Assembly: GCA_016802295.1 (NCBI GenBank)
Contig: JAESIW010000064.1
Span: forward strand, 496,001 to 560,000
Origin: Brachionus rotundiformis
Lineage: Eukaryota > Rotifera > Eurotatoria > Ploima > Brachionidae
Length of the DNA stretch: 64,000 bases
Direction: 5' to 3'
Shown: one piece after another, positions 44,210-55,272 of the stretch
Numbering within the stretch: the stretch's first letter is position 1
Layout: every line of letters begins with the position of its first letter
The notes under the pieces: model-generated
Database searches by the model: none
Seen by the model: the letters and a program-made list of their open reading frames with translations, nothing else
What the model was told of the DNA's origin: nothing
Translations under genes and position numbers: made by a program

Positions 44210-45568
44210 TTATCTTAAATAATTAATACAACTGTTAATTTTTTCATCTAAAACTTTGTTTTGTTTTAGTCCATTGAGATTTTTTATCAAATCATTCATA
44301 TTTGACTTGGCTAAATTTAAATTCTGCTCTAAAGCTGGTTCAATTTTTTCGCTCTTTGTCAATTCTTGAAAGAAAATTAAGTAATATTTACACAATGTAA
44401 ATAAGTTGGTAAAAAAAGTGTCATCGATTATGACAGCATTGGTAAAATCTCTATCTGGTATCAAGCAATTTATAATTGATGTAATGCATATGAAATTAGT
44501 CAGCGATTCATTTGACACACAGGCTTTAAGAGATTGGGAACTTTTTATCTCCCAATCATTTAATGTAGGCAAACATTTATTCAAATAAAATTGGAACAAA
44601 TTAATTACGCACTCGCATTTTGAATATAGGGCTAAGGCGCCTTGTTCCGATGTGCTCAAAGTTTGCAGGAACATAAAATATTTGTTCAGCAGGTTGTCTA
44701 CTGTTGCCATATCTTCTTGTGATATTTGTGCCTCAAAAACTTTTGGTGTTTGGTTCAAATTTGGTGTCTTGCAAGTGAATTCAGATGTGTTATAATTTTT
44801 TGTCTTGTGGTCAAGATTAAATCGAGTCACAGCCCCGCTACAAATTGAGTCAACTATTCTTGGATCAGACGAAAACACACTTAGTACTTGGTCATCTGAG
44901 TCAATCAAATTAAGTAAAAAAGAGCAACTTGAATCAAGCAGTTCAGCATTTAAGGAATTTTCAAGAATGAAAAAAAATTTCTCTATTAAACGTTTCCAAT
45001 CAAGATTAATACCATTTTCTTCAATGGATAATAAATCGTTTAGATCATTTTTTAGAAAATTTATAAATTTTTTCTCTGATTGATTTATATTAAGAAATGC
45101 ATCAAATAAGCGGATAATTTGAATAATTGTAGGCACATCCGACATTTGACTGAGAATATTGAATAATAAAAAACGAATAAGAGAATGATTTTTTATCAAT
45201 TTTACAGCTATCTCTTCGCTAATAGTGCACATATTAACCATGATTCCAATCAGTATCTCTGTTGCCCTTGGATAGATCTGGTCATATTTTCGAATGTATT
45301 CCTCAAATATTTGAATGGCATTGTATTCATCCAATACTAAACAAACATCTTTTTCTACTGTCATGTCCCATAAATCGCACAAATCCTTTTCAAACTCAAA
45401 ACTTATCTCTTTTACACCATCTGAACTTTCTTCTATTTCAACTTGTCGGATAATTTTTAATAAAGTTTCACATAACCAATGTTTACTGAACAATGTATCC
45501 CCTATTAAATCTTCTTTTTGAATCTGAGCTATTTCAGGCGGTGGTTCAGGGTTCCATGATTCGTCCAT
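44210..45568 (-). CDS. SAAL1: SAAL1 homologue (serum amyloid A-like 1, armadillo-type)
   Basis: Single-exon gene of 452 residues; human is 474. Family marks near the N terminus: PPPEIAQIQKEDLIGDTLFSKHWL, then DLCDLWDMTVEKDVCLVLDEYNAIQIF, and a helical repeat region with RATEILIGIMVNMCTI. The rest is all-helical (armadillo-like) with a Leu-rich C terminus. The family is cytosolic/nuclear and linked in mammals to cell-cycle regulation (SPACIA1). The biochemical role is unclear. It lies 136 bp downstream of, and on the same strand as, the MsrB gene; the two could share regulation, but they have separate frames and functions. Short plus-strand frames over it are shadows. Confidence 0.9.
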   Translation of the reverse strand: MDESWNPEPPPEIAQIQKEDLIGDTLFSKHWLCETLLKIIRQVEIEESSDGVKEISFEFEKDLCDLWDMTVEKDVCLVLDEYNAIQIFEEYIRKYDQIYPRATEILIGIMVNMCTISEEIAVKLIKNHSLIRFLLFNILSQMSDVPTIIQIIRLFDAFLNINQSEKKFINFLKNDLNDLLSIEENGINLDWKRLIEKFFFILENSLNAELLDSSCSFLLNLIDSDDQVLSVFSSDPRIVDSICSGAVTRFNLDHKTKNYNTSEFTCKTPNLNQTPKVFEAQISQEDMATVDNLLNKYFMFLQTLSTSEQGALALYSKCECVINLFQFYLNKCLPTLNDWEIKSSQSLKACVSNESLTNFICITSIINCLIPDRDFTNAVIIDDTFFTNLFTLCKYYLIFFQELTKSEKIEPALEQNLNLAKSNMNDLIKNLNGLKQNKVLDEKINSCINYLR

Positions 45569-45704
45569 TATATAATTCTGGTTGATTTAAAGTTTTTATT
45601 TTGAATTGAACATAAATTAAATTAAATTATACCATCTGATAGGTATATAAAAATTTTAATAAAATATTTTATTAAAAACTAAAAATTTTATTTCAGAAAA
45701 AAAT

Positions 45705-46360
45705 CTAATTTTTATCATCTTGTTTAAAATCAAGGGAGGCTGAATTGATGCAATATCGAAGACCAGTAGGTTTGGGTCCTAAAGATGAAAAAATTTACCA
45801 AAAACATTATTTCAGAATATCTTGAAATTACCATCGTTAAAAACATGTCCCAAGTGACTTCCACAGCTAGAACACACAGCTTCAATTCGTCTCATACCAT
45901 AGGATCGATCTTCGATTAGATTTACTCGATCTGAATTGATAACATCATAAAATGATGGCCAGCCCGAGCCCGATTCAAATTTTGTTTTAGAAGAAAAAAG
46001 GTCTTGATTGCAAACCACACATTTAAAGACCCCAGGACTTTTTTCATCCAGGTGTATTCCGGTCCATGGTCGTTCAGTACCTTTTTCTTGCGTTACTTCA
46101 AATTGAAGAGGAGAAAGTATTGTTTTGAGTTTGTCTCTAGAAAATTGTTTTTTGTATTGCTATTTATAAAATTTTAATTTTGTTTTTTAAAAAAATATTA
46201 AATTTACTGGCTTTTCGTGTTCAGAGTATATTTTGGTATTTTTAAAACTATCAGAATAACTTGCGCTTAAAAAAGAACCCATACCAATAATTAAAGGAAA
46301 TTGTATTAGGGAGATTTTCTTGCTGGAAAAAATAGTTCGGGCTAGATTGACAGATTTCAT
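45705..46360 (-). CDS. MSRB: Peptide-methionine (R)-S-oxide reductase B (Cys form)
   Basis: Three exons, about 46209-46360, 45832-46159 and 45705-45778, giving about 185 residues. The exon 1/2 junction should be re-checked. Diagnostic motifs: CVVC at the zinc site, SGSGWPSFYD, RIEAVCSSCGSHLGHVFNDG with the second zinc pair CSSC, and the last exon with GLRYCINSASL. The catalytic residue in RYCIN is encoded by TGC, so it is cysteine, not selenocysteine as in vertebrate MSRB1. The enzyme reduces methionine-R-sulfoxide in proteins. The first 50 residues are basic and hydrophobic (LARTIFSSKKISLIQFPLII) and could be a mitochondrial targeting or membrane sequence. The intron-split GPKP joins exactly in phase. 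Confidence 0.9.
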
Positions 46361-47071
46361 AACTTTTCTATCAAATTCTAGTTATATAATTATTAAATAA
46401 TTTTGTCTAAATCATAATAAATATACTATAATGAAGAATGTGTTAATGTTGGTTTAATTTTGCTTATTTAATTTATGAATCTATTAATAAAATACAAAAA
46501 TAAATTTTAAAAAATTATAAAATAAGTAAACAATCAGTTTGATGTTGCGTTTTTTTTCCAATTTGAAATAATTTTTTTTTAATTGCCAAACTGGTAATTT
46601 AAATTGAAGAATTAACAAAATTTAAATAAGCTTTCAAGATTTATTTAGGTAATAAGTCAAAAAATAAAATAAGACAAGATTTTTTGAATATAAAAATATA
46701 TAAATAAAATATTTTTATTGAAATTTTTGATTTTTTTGTTTTTATATTTTTTGTTATTATAGTTTAATAAGTTTTTTTTTTTTTAAATTTAAAATGATTT
46801 TTCAAATTAAAAAAAAAATAATAAAAGAAAATAATTTTCCATTATCTGCCTCTCAATATTCTGTTTTAATACTTTGACATTTTTATATAATCCAAGATGA
46901 GAAACAAATTTTTACTTTAGACTTACAGAAAAAAGAGGAACAGATTATAAAAATTTCATTTTTTTTCCAACAACAAAACGTAATAGAATAATAACAAATT
47001 TTATTAAAAACTCTTTTAAATATAAAACATCCGGTTACAGTGAATAGAGTTATTGCGTTTAATATCTAGAA
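46361..47071. other. Spacer upstream of MsrB, downstream of cyclin T
   Basis: AT-rich DNA. The left part is the promoter region of MsrB and the right part the cyclin T 3' UTR. No gene seen. Confidence 0.4.
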
Positions 47072-50000
47072 TCAAGAGGCCGACTTTTGATCAACTACAT
47101 ATTTAGGTATTTTATTCGGAGCTGTGGTTAAATTATTATTAAGCTCATCGTTGGCTCGCTTCATACTGGCTGTTGGTGCACTTGATGAAAAATTCGACGA
47201 GCCGGAAGACGTGTGTGAGCTTGAGGGCGATGTTTTGACTGATCCCGGAGGCATTGGTGGTGGCGGTATCGATGGTTTCTTAGTCGAATTAAACATATTT
47301 TTATCAATAAGCTCATTTTTTATATTAGGTGCTCTAAAGAGAACAAAAAATGTATACTTTTTTGCAAAAACTCTTTAATTACTAACCCATTAATTTTATT
47401 TGGATTATTAAGATTCGAAGAAGACGGATGTTTAATTGGGGTTTGAGACGTAGAGCTCGGTTTGTGACTTGGCTGATTTATCGGCAGTGATTTGTTTAAA
47501 TTTGAAGAAGACTGCTGAGACCGGTTCGGGTGAGCTTGATGAGTGTGTTTTGGATGATTTTGATGTGAACCATTGGAACTTTGAGCGGTTTTATGAATAC
47601 TTGGATGCATCTGTTTTTGTTGATATATTTGAGACGTATTTACATTTTGGCCTGCATGCTGTTGATGCATTTCTTTTAAAATGAAGATTAAAATTAAAAT
47701 TTTTAAATAAATATCAATAAGTTCAATTTAATCAATTTTAATTTTTAGTTTCAAGCAGAATTTTTATGTTTAATTGATAGAAATATAGTAAAGTTTTTAA
47801 ATTTTTCCATTAAAAAAGATAATAGATGTAAGTCAAATAAATGATAAATTTATTTTCGATATGATTAAAATAAGCATTTATATTTTTGCGAAAATTATAT
47901 TCAAAATTTTTAATGATAATTATGGTTTTAAAAATTTGGTAAAAACGAATGGAACAAAATATTAAAATCCTGAATTCTTTTAGTGAACAATTTTTGAATT
48001 TATAAAAAAACTCAACGACTTTAAATTTTTGTTACGCTCATTTTTGACTAATTTCACAGAATCATAATTAGACCTATTAATTAGTTTGATTAGCTTTAAA
48101 AATAAAAAAACGAGTTTGGATGAGATGATCAATATTTGAAGTAAATTTAAATTTTTAGAATGTTCAGTTCTTTAAGCATATATTTAAATAATAATTAGAA
48201 TATTATGTTTTTTTCAAGCTTATTAAAAAAATAACAATACTTTTACTAACCATAAAAATATGAGGGTAAATTTTAATACTCAAATGGACTATTGTTTTTA
48301 AACTTGAATTTAATGTTGATTTAAGCAAGAATTTGAGGATAAGATTTTTAATTTATAAACTATCTAATTTGGATTCTCCGGCCTTTAATTGTAGTCTTAA
48401 TAATAGATGTTTTTAATAACAAATTTTGTTGTTTTTCTGGAATCATTTTTAGAACTCAAATTAAATACATTTTTTTAGATTTTAGGGCAGGGCCATAAGA
48501 TATTAAAGTTCATTTTTTGCTCGTTTTACCAAAGGTAAATTTTGATCAAGAAAATATTTATTTTTATTCGTTTAAAGGAATTAAATAGTCTGAATTTTAA
48601 TTGAAAAGTAAAAGTTTTAAAACAAGAATAAAAATAACAAAAATTTAAAAAATTATCATAATATTTAAAATGCTTAATTTTTCTTTTCTAAAAAATTAAG
48701 TTGCGGTATAGTTAATAGAAATCAATATCTGCAAAATGCACAACGATTCAGTTGACGACTTGGCAGTATGTCTCACTTAATTTAATATTTTTGGAGACTT
48801 GTGCATGATCAAAGAAACATTTGACCACATTAAATGATTTTTTTTTGCGGAAGAGATTTTATTAAAGCTCATAAATTTGTAAATTGAATAGAAAAATTAT
48901 CTCTCTAATGTCACTTTGGTCAAAAATAGCACAAAAAAATTTAGAATACCACATGATGAATTAATGAAAAAAAAACTGTATTATAATACACCATAACTAG
49001 TTATTATCTGTAGAGGATATTTAAGCCCAGTGTAAGTCATGAACGGGATGAATACCAAGAATTTGTTGCATCAAAAGGTATAAAACACCTTTCTCAACTG
49101 CGCAATCATTAAATAATTAATTTAATTTTTTTTAAATATTTTATCTATTTTTATTCAAATGATATTTAAATATATTGACATTGTGCTAGAACGTCTCTCT
49201 AGACAAAGTAAAAGATCAAAAAAGATTTAATTTTCTAGTAAATCTTCAGAATGGTGAGTGCCAAAAGTTTACATTGGATATGGCTTAATTTTAATTATAA
49301 ACTCTAGATAATAAAGTGATTTTCTTTTAATTGTGTAGTGAACCTTATCAATATGAGCATCGCAGTCAATTCTGAAATATTTGACTCCAAAAAATTCCAA
49401 TCTATTTTCCAAGAAGAAAAAGAAAAAACACAAATCAAAATTGTCTAAATTGCATGTAATAAAATTTTAAAATCAAAAATATTTTTTGTGTCTCTTTATA
49501 AAAAAGTACTGAAATTTTTGTTTTGACTATTAAGGATGGCAAAAAATGACCAAAAGTATGCTTACCGTGATGAGGATTCATTTGCGAATGATATGGCTTT
49601 TTGACTTGAGCTTGTTTATAGTGTGGATTTTGGACCTGATGCTCAGCACTCTTTTAAAAAAGTAAAAAATTTTTAAAACAACTCGCCATCAGATCAAATG
49701 CCCACTTTACCTTTGGTTTACCAATTTTTTTTTGAACCATTGGCGAACATTTTTGGTATATAGCTAGATAGTCTTTCGATATATCTTTACAAGTTCAATT
49801 TAAATTAAATATGTTCAGTAAAAACATTTAATTAGAAATCTGATTCTCTAGGTTATATTTACATCTTAAACTTAACCGCCCTAAAATTTTAATTTAAACA
49901 TGAAACAACCTTCTAGTTCTTGTTCAACAATGTCATGTTTAACATACTGGTACCACTGAAGGCCTTCGGTAGAGGTCGGAATCTAAAGCAAACATTTTCA

Positions 50001-50955
50001 ATCAAACACAAAAAAACAGATAATTTTATCTTTTCATTCACTCACAATCAAATCAGTTCCTTTACATGCCAGGAAAATACAAAAGCAGGCTATTTTTTCC
50101 GATGAGAACCTCACACAAAAGTTTGTCAATATGAGACTGTTGGTGGCGGTGAAGTAGGCTGCTTCGGCGAGGTCACGCGGCGCTAAATGCACAAATTTTA
50201 GCATTTCTTTGCCAACCAGTGGTCGCTAGTCACTTACCTTTTATCATTTGGCAAGTCTTTATGATAAATGTGTGCGCATGGTTGATGAGCACGTCAAAGC
50301 CAAGAGTCTGTAGGACACAGCTCTCGAGCTTGACTATTTCCTCTTCATAGCGCTTGTACTCCTAGCATAAAAAAGAAACAAAAAAGTTAATTTGGCTGGC
50401 ACATGGTTCAGTCTGAGCGCGTACCTCTCTTGTTAGGCTGACTGTTTCATTTGACTTTCTGAACAAGCGCTGTATGCTGCTAATTAGATCTGACAGGCGT
50501 CTGGGATGTTCTTCTATTTTGCACGCTAGGAAGAGACAAGCTGCCGCAACCATCTTGGATATTTAAATTATTTGATAAACATGAAGAAAAATGTGACTTG
50601 GATAAATTAAACTTACACGTACATATCGGTGGAATTTTTTGAATGAGTTTATCATAAAGAATCGGTGCATGTAAATAATGGCAGTGTTGATGCACAATTG
50701 GTTGACTTTGAGCTCTTCGCCAAGATCACTGATGAACAGGGCGGCCTCCTGGCGCTTGGCGAGCTCCTGTTCGCCGCTCAGGCCGTCTTTGCGGCTCGGC
50801 GAGTTTTCGATGCTCTCCTGGCTGAATATCCAGCGCTTGTCCGGCTGACTTTGAGCACTTAAATTTGAGCTGTGTGACGCTGATGAACTGTTTGTTCCAT
50901 TTATGGTATTTTCCATGTTTTGACTAGATGTTTGATTTGAAGCGGCCATTATCAT
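47072..50955 (-). CDS. CCNT: Cyclin T (P-TEFb regulatory subunit)
   Basis: Nine exons join in phase: 50623-50955, 50425-50553, 50238-50361, 50046-50182, 49910-49982, 49711-49784, 49566-49650, 47387-47672, 47072-47333, giving 500 residues. The first cyclin box begins RWIFSQESIENSPSR, with QLCINTAIIYMHRFFMI and ACLFLACKIEEHPRRL. ESCVLQTLGFDVLINHAHT, DLAEAAYFTATNSL, CIFLACKGTDLIIPTS and WYQYVKHDIVEQELE follow. This is the order seen in cyclin T1/T2, which bind CDK9 to phosphorylate RNA polymerase II. The C terminus is His/Gln/Asn/Ser/Pro-rich with a His-rich patch, again as in cyclin T. Intron 7 (49565 down to 47673) is 1.9 kb and holds no gene. ATG 50955 is the first; ATG 50949 is possible. No TAR-binding-type Cys was checked. 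Confidence 0.93.
47673..49565. other. Large cyclin T intron, no gene seen
   Basis: AT-rich intron with no other gene and no obvious repeat. A patch at 48730-49080 is slightly GC-richer and may be old mobile DNA, unidentified. Confidence 0.4.
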
Positions 50956-53322
50956 AAATATTAAAAATCAAACAAAAAAATAACTCTAAAGTTGTTTCTG
51001 AAAATGTCCAAATTTGAGAAAAAAAATCCTTAAGAAAGGAATTAGAGTGGTGTGGACGTTAGGACATGAATATGAGTCAACTTGATCGGTGGTGATTATT
51101 TAAACTCTTGTTTGATTAAGTAATAATTGCTGAAATTATTATTAATATAAAAAAATAAGATTAGAAATAATAAATAATATGTGAGCGAGTGTATGTGGAG
51201 GTTAATAGAGAAATATTACTAGCAAATTTTATGTATTTACAGAGTTTATTTTGGAATATTGTTTAGAGGTGTCATTTTTTTTGTCTTGTGTTTTAATCTA
51301 GACATTTGTTCATAATTTCACAGTAGACTTTTAGCTATACAAAAAAATAAAATATTTGAATTTTTTTGATTTTTATTTTGATAAAAAAAAATATTCAATC
51401 ATAATATATATTAAATAAAAGCTTACTAGAGAGTTTTTTTATTGATTCTATAATAGTGTTAATTTATCTTATAATAATTTTATAATGTAAAATAAATTAA
51501 GACAAAATGGAAAATTTATGTTTTTAAGTTGGTTATTTTATCTTTTGACATTGACAATAATAAAGACAATCATGTAAAAAAATTAAAAAACGAGTTAATT
51601 TTCCATATTTCAAAATTTCAATGATAAATTTTACCAACTATGTTTAACTTTAAAGTTATTTACAAATTTTTTCCTCATTTTGTATCTTTAATTACCTAAA
51701 TGATATAAAAGTTATAACAAGGAACCATATTTGTTTTTTTTTCAATAAAGTAACATGAATTATATTTTCTTGAAGTGAAGAATTAAATTTAGCAAACTAG
51801 ATATTCATGGTTTCATTGACAATAGATTGACTATTTAGGTTTTTTAAATTATTAAAAACAATAAAAAATCAAAATTTTCTACTTAAAGTCTTTGTTACGA
51901 TTAGCTTTCAGTGCTGTCGAATAATTTGATATGAAGACAATAAAAAAAAATTTAAAAATTAAAATTAAATTTTCTTAATCGTCTTGTAAATTCATCTCGT
52001 TAAATATGTTTAATAATTTGTCATTAACATTAAATTATTTTAATTAAAATTATCAATATGTTTCTAAATATTGCTTTATCAAAACAATCTATGATTTTTT
52101 TATTCAAATACTATATATATAAATTGCTTTCAAAAATTTAATATGGTTGTAAATTAAAACTGGTTCGCGATGTTAAAAAATATGTAAACGAGAATTGGTA
52201 GTGCTTCATATTATTTTAAGACATGACAACAGTCTTACTCTTACAGCTAAAAATAAAATGTCGCGTCTTTATATCAATTGATTGAATCGTTAATTGGAAT
52301 CAAACTTTTTATTCTTTTTCAAATTTGAATATTTAAAAGAATAAAAGAATTTTGTTGATAATGTTAAAAAGTTTTATGAACAAGAAAATGAACTTTTATT
52401 TAATTTGAAGCAATCTTTGATTAATAAAAAAAAAAATTTTAATAGATTATTCTCGCTATTTAAAACATTTTTTTGCGTTACTATTGTTTACCATTCAATT
52501 TTGTTAAAGAATTCTAAAATTAATCTAGTTGTTCTTAACTATGACATTTTTAAGTAAAAGAAAAAATTCTCTGATAAATAGAAGTTGGATGAACTTGTTT
52601 TGAATAATTAAGTTTCAGTTCTTTCCTAATTAAAGTTACAATTGAATGAAAATTTAAAATATAAAGTTGGATAAAATTGATAATATTTAAAAAAAAGAGG
52701 TATGTTTAATTTCCTTGATCGAATTTTCATCAAAGTAAAACATTAAATTAGGAATTTAATTTTCGTTTTGAATAGTTAATTAATACTTTATTTGTGTCTC
52801 TCCTTAGTAACGCCATATTATTTACATCCAACGTTATAAGGTACAAAATACTATTTAAATAGCCTTAGTTATTACACCAACTTTTGAATTTTATATTAAG
52901 ATATAAATTATTTGGCAAGAATTGAATTTAGATCAAATTTTAAATAAAGATATTTAGCTAGTATATTTGAGTAAAAGATAAGATATCAAGTTTAAAACTA
53001 ATTCTGATTTGTTCTTAAATTTAATGTAAATATTTTCTTATAAAATTTTTGTAGAAATACAGTTCTTCACATAACTTGAGACAAGCTTTTAGTACTCTTA
53101 GTATCTGCTTTTTAGTTCATTTTCACTATTTTGAATTACAAAACGAAAACTAATTATTAAATACAGCTGCTAAATTATTTATATTGATAGAAAAACTTTT
53201 ATTTAAAAATGATTCTAGAAATACATTTATTTAGCTAAGTAATAAGAAATAAATTTTGAATTTAGCTTATTTTTTGAAAAAAGAATTATTCACAATGGTT
53301 TGAAAATTGTTTGTCTTGAACA
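50956..53322. other. Intergenic, holds repeat A copy 2
   Basis: 2.4 kb of AT-rich DNA upstream of cyclin T. Apart from the dispersed repeat listed separately I see no gene. Confidence 0.45.
52108..52292. repeat. Dispersed repeat A, copy 2
   Basis: Partner of 33281-33486, in the same orientation and about 75-80 percent alike by eye, with gaps. The inverted repeat of copy 1 is degraded here (TTTAATATGG versus GATGTTAAA). Confidence 0.85.
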
Positions 53323-53451
53323 TTAATAAAGCTGACCATAACCATAAGGAGATCCTCCATAAGGATTACCATAAGGACCACAAGGATTGGTTGGCATTAC
53401 AGGCACACAGCATTGTGGCTTTGGTCTACATTTGCTTGAACAACAACCCAT
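53323..53451 (-). CDS. Small Cys/Gly/Tyr/Pro-rich protein of 42 residues
   Basis: ATG at 53451 opens MGCCSSKCRPKPQCCVPV, followed by a Pro/Gly/Tyr-rich tail with repeated PYG units (NPYGGSPYGYGQLY) and a stop. Six Cys fall in the first half. The start MGCCSSKC could be acylated (Gly2 myristoylation, Cys palmitoylation), giving a membrane-attached peptide; this is inference. A TATA-like box lies 78 bp upstream and the base composition is clearly richer in GC than the flanks, so I think it is a real gene. I know no homologue. A secreted product is unlikely because no signal peptide is present. Confidence 0.6.
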   Translation of the reverse strand: MGCCSSKCRPKPQCCVPVMPTNPCGPYGNPYGGSPYGYGQLY

Positions 53452-53528
53452 TTTGAATTATTATTTATATTTGATTTAATGAAAATGTTTTAGAACCTTT
53501 TGATGAAATATGAACACAAATTTTGCTG

Positions 53529-53536
53529 TATTTATA
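53529..53536 (-). promoter_or_regulatory. TATA box of the 42-residue gene
   Basis: TATAAATA on the minus strand, 78 bp before the ATG at 53451. It shares the octamer and the flanking GTATAAATAC pattern with the alveolin-like gene. Confidence 0.5.
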
Positions 53537-54441
53537 CCATAAAAAAATTCAAATTAATGACTTATAAGTATTGTTGTCATTAAATTAAAATGCAATGAGC
53601 CTTGATTAGGAAACAAATTATGTAATATCTATTTTTATTTATTTTTATTTATTACAAGAAGTTTTTAATTTTGAGTGAAAATTGATAAAAATCGTTCGAC
53701 CTTAGTTTAATATTAAAATTCAACTATATTTTTTAAATGGCGCTATTAATTAGACAAAGAATTTTTTAAAATATTTTTTTATTATCATATCTCAACCATG
53801 TCGAGATACTAAAATTGGTTGACCATTAAACAAATTTAATTTTAGCTAATTTCAAATTTTATGGTTTTATGAAAATATTTCATTTAAATCAAATCAAATA
53901 TTTTTTGAGCATTTTTTTCTAGCAACAAAATTATATTTTTCTTTCGTCAACTGCTTCATTTGAACTTTTTACCAATTTTTACCAAAAAATTGATCAAAAA
54001 AATTTTTTATTTTGTAAAAATTGAACAACAAATTTGTTATCATAAAGTTTTTGGCTTTTTATAAAAAGCTTTGAAAGATAAAAATCAATTTTTTTTTAAC
54101 TATCTATAAGAATAGTCATCACGGTTCCAAAGAAACATATTATGTTGTAGTGTAAATTATAGAGTTTAAATGGTCAATAAAATCATACAATAATTTTTTT
54201 TGGTTAATCTGGGAAATAATTTATAGAGTCATTTTCTCACAAATAATCTTTAAATTAAAATTAATCGATAAAATTTATTTATTTTGTGCTTAATTGATTG
54301 TATTAAAAGAACTGCTAAAAGCTCTTGGACTTTAAATATTATGTCTAAAATAATAAACTAAAAGGGATTAATAGCTAATTATGGTTTATTGTAATTGAAA
54401 AAAAAGTTTTAAAATAAATAAATAATTTAATAAGAATATTT
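53537..54441. other. Spacer, no gene seen
   Basis: AT-rich DNA between the small gene and the tetraspanin. No element recognised. Confidence 0.4.
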
Positions 54442-55227
54442 TCAATTGTAATATCTATAGCTTTGTTGATAATTTGTAGGCTTAATATTAACTATTCGTT
54501 CTTCTTCTTCATACAATCTTCTTGCTCTTGCTATGCGTCCTATCAAGAATGGTACGAGTAAGATAATAAAAAATTCAAGACCAAGAACAATAGAATTTGG
54601 TATGACTATTAGATTTACTCCATTTTCTTTGAAGCTTTTGACTGTTTTGTCAGCACAACCATCTGTATAGTCATGAAAGCAGCAGTCAGTTATGTATGTG
54701 GCATTTAAGAAATCGTTTGGACCATTTGCACCACAGCATTGGAACAATTCAGAAAAAAATTTCAACGAGCTACACTTTTCGATCTTGGTGGAATCGCTTG
54801 TTTGGTTTGAGTTTAGATCGTCAATGGTCCTGTTCAATGCTTTTCTGAACTCACTTTCGATTGTATTTGACTTAAAGGCTGCTACTACCAGTAAAATTCC
54901 GTGGAATATAAACAAGGTTATAATTATTATTTCATATATTACGAGGAAAAACCTGTTTGTACAACATGTTCCACATAAGCCAATAATGCTGAGTATGGCA
55001 ATAAATGCACCAAAAATTAATAACACTAAACTGACACTATTAATTGCCGAAACGTTTAGAATTGATTTAATTGCCTCATCAGAAGTTATTTTGTTCAGTA
55101 TTGAGTTTCCACTCCATCTTAAAACAGCCGAGGCTATGAAGATACTAAGTCCAAGGAGAAGAAAAATCACATTTATGATTCCTAAAAGTATTCGAATAAT
55201 AGAACCAAAAAATCCAGTTTTTGCCAT
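54442..55227 (-). CDS. Tetraspanin
   Basis: Single exon. I start at ATG 55227 (MAKTGFFGSIIRILLGI), giving 261 residues, because a TATA-like TATAAAAA at 55265-55272 would put transcription start downstream of the earlier ATG at 55263. Four membrane helices are clear: about residues 10-33, 55-80, 88-112 and 210-235. The large loop (about 113-205) has the diagnostic CCG (FQCCGANGPNDF), a second CC (DCCFHD) and a further Cys, giving six Cys and two disulfide pairs or more. NxS/T sites are present. Tetraspanins organise membrane microdomains with integrins and other partners; the specific member is not clear. The C-terminal tail (NIKPTNYQQSYRYYN) is short, cytosolic and Tyr-rich. Confidence 0.92.
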   Translation of the reverse strand: MAKTGFFGSIIRILLGIINVIFLLLGLSIFIASAVLRWSGNSILNKITSDEAIKSILNVSAINSVSLVLLIFGAFIAILSIIGLCGTCCTNRFFLVIYEIIIITLFIFHGILLVVAAFKSNTIESEFRKALNRTIDDLNSNQTSDSTKIEKCSSLKFFSELFQCCGANGPNDFLNATYITDCCFHDYTDGCADKTVKSFKENGVNLIVIPNSIVLGLEFFIILLVPFLIGRIARARRLYEEEERIVNIKPTNYQQSYRYYN

Positions 55228-55264
55228 TTTTATTATGATTTTAATTAAAGCTATTAATTGCAAG

Positions 55265-55272
55265 TTTTTATA
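55265..55272 (-). promoter_or_regulatory. TATA-like box of the tetraspanin gene
   Basis: TATAAAAA on the minus strand, 38 bp before ATG 55227. Its position argues against the upstream ATG at 55263 being used. Confidence 0.4.

Noticed and set aside
44406..45521. Plus-strand frames over the SAAL1 exon
   Set aside because: Antisense shadows of a conserved single-exon gene.
55228..55263. 12-residue N-terminal extension of the tetraspanin starting at ATG 55263
   Set aside because: A TATA-like box at 55265-55272 would place transcription start after this ATG, and the shorter form has the usual tetraspanin N terminus.
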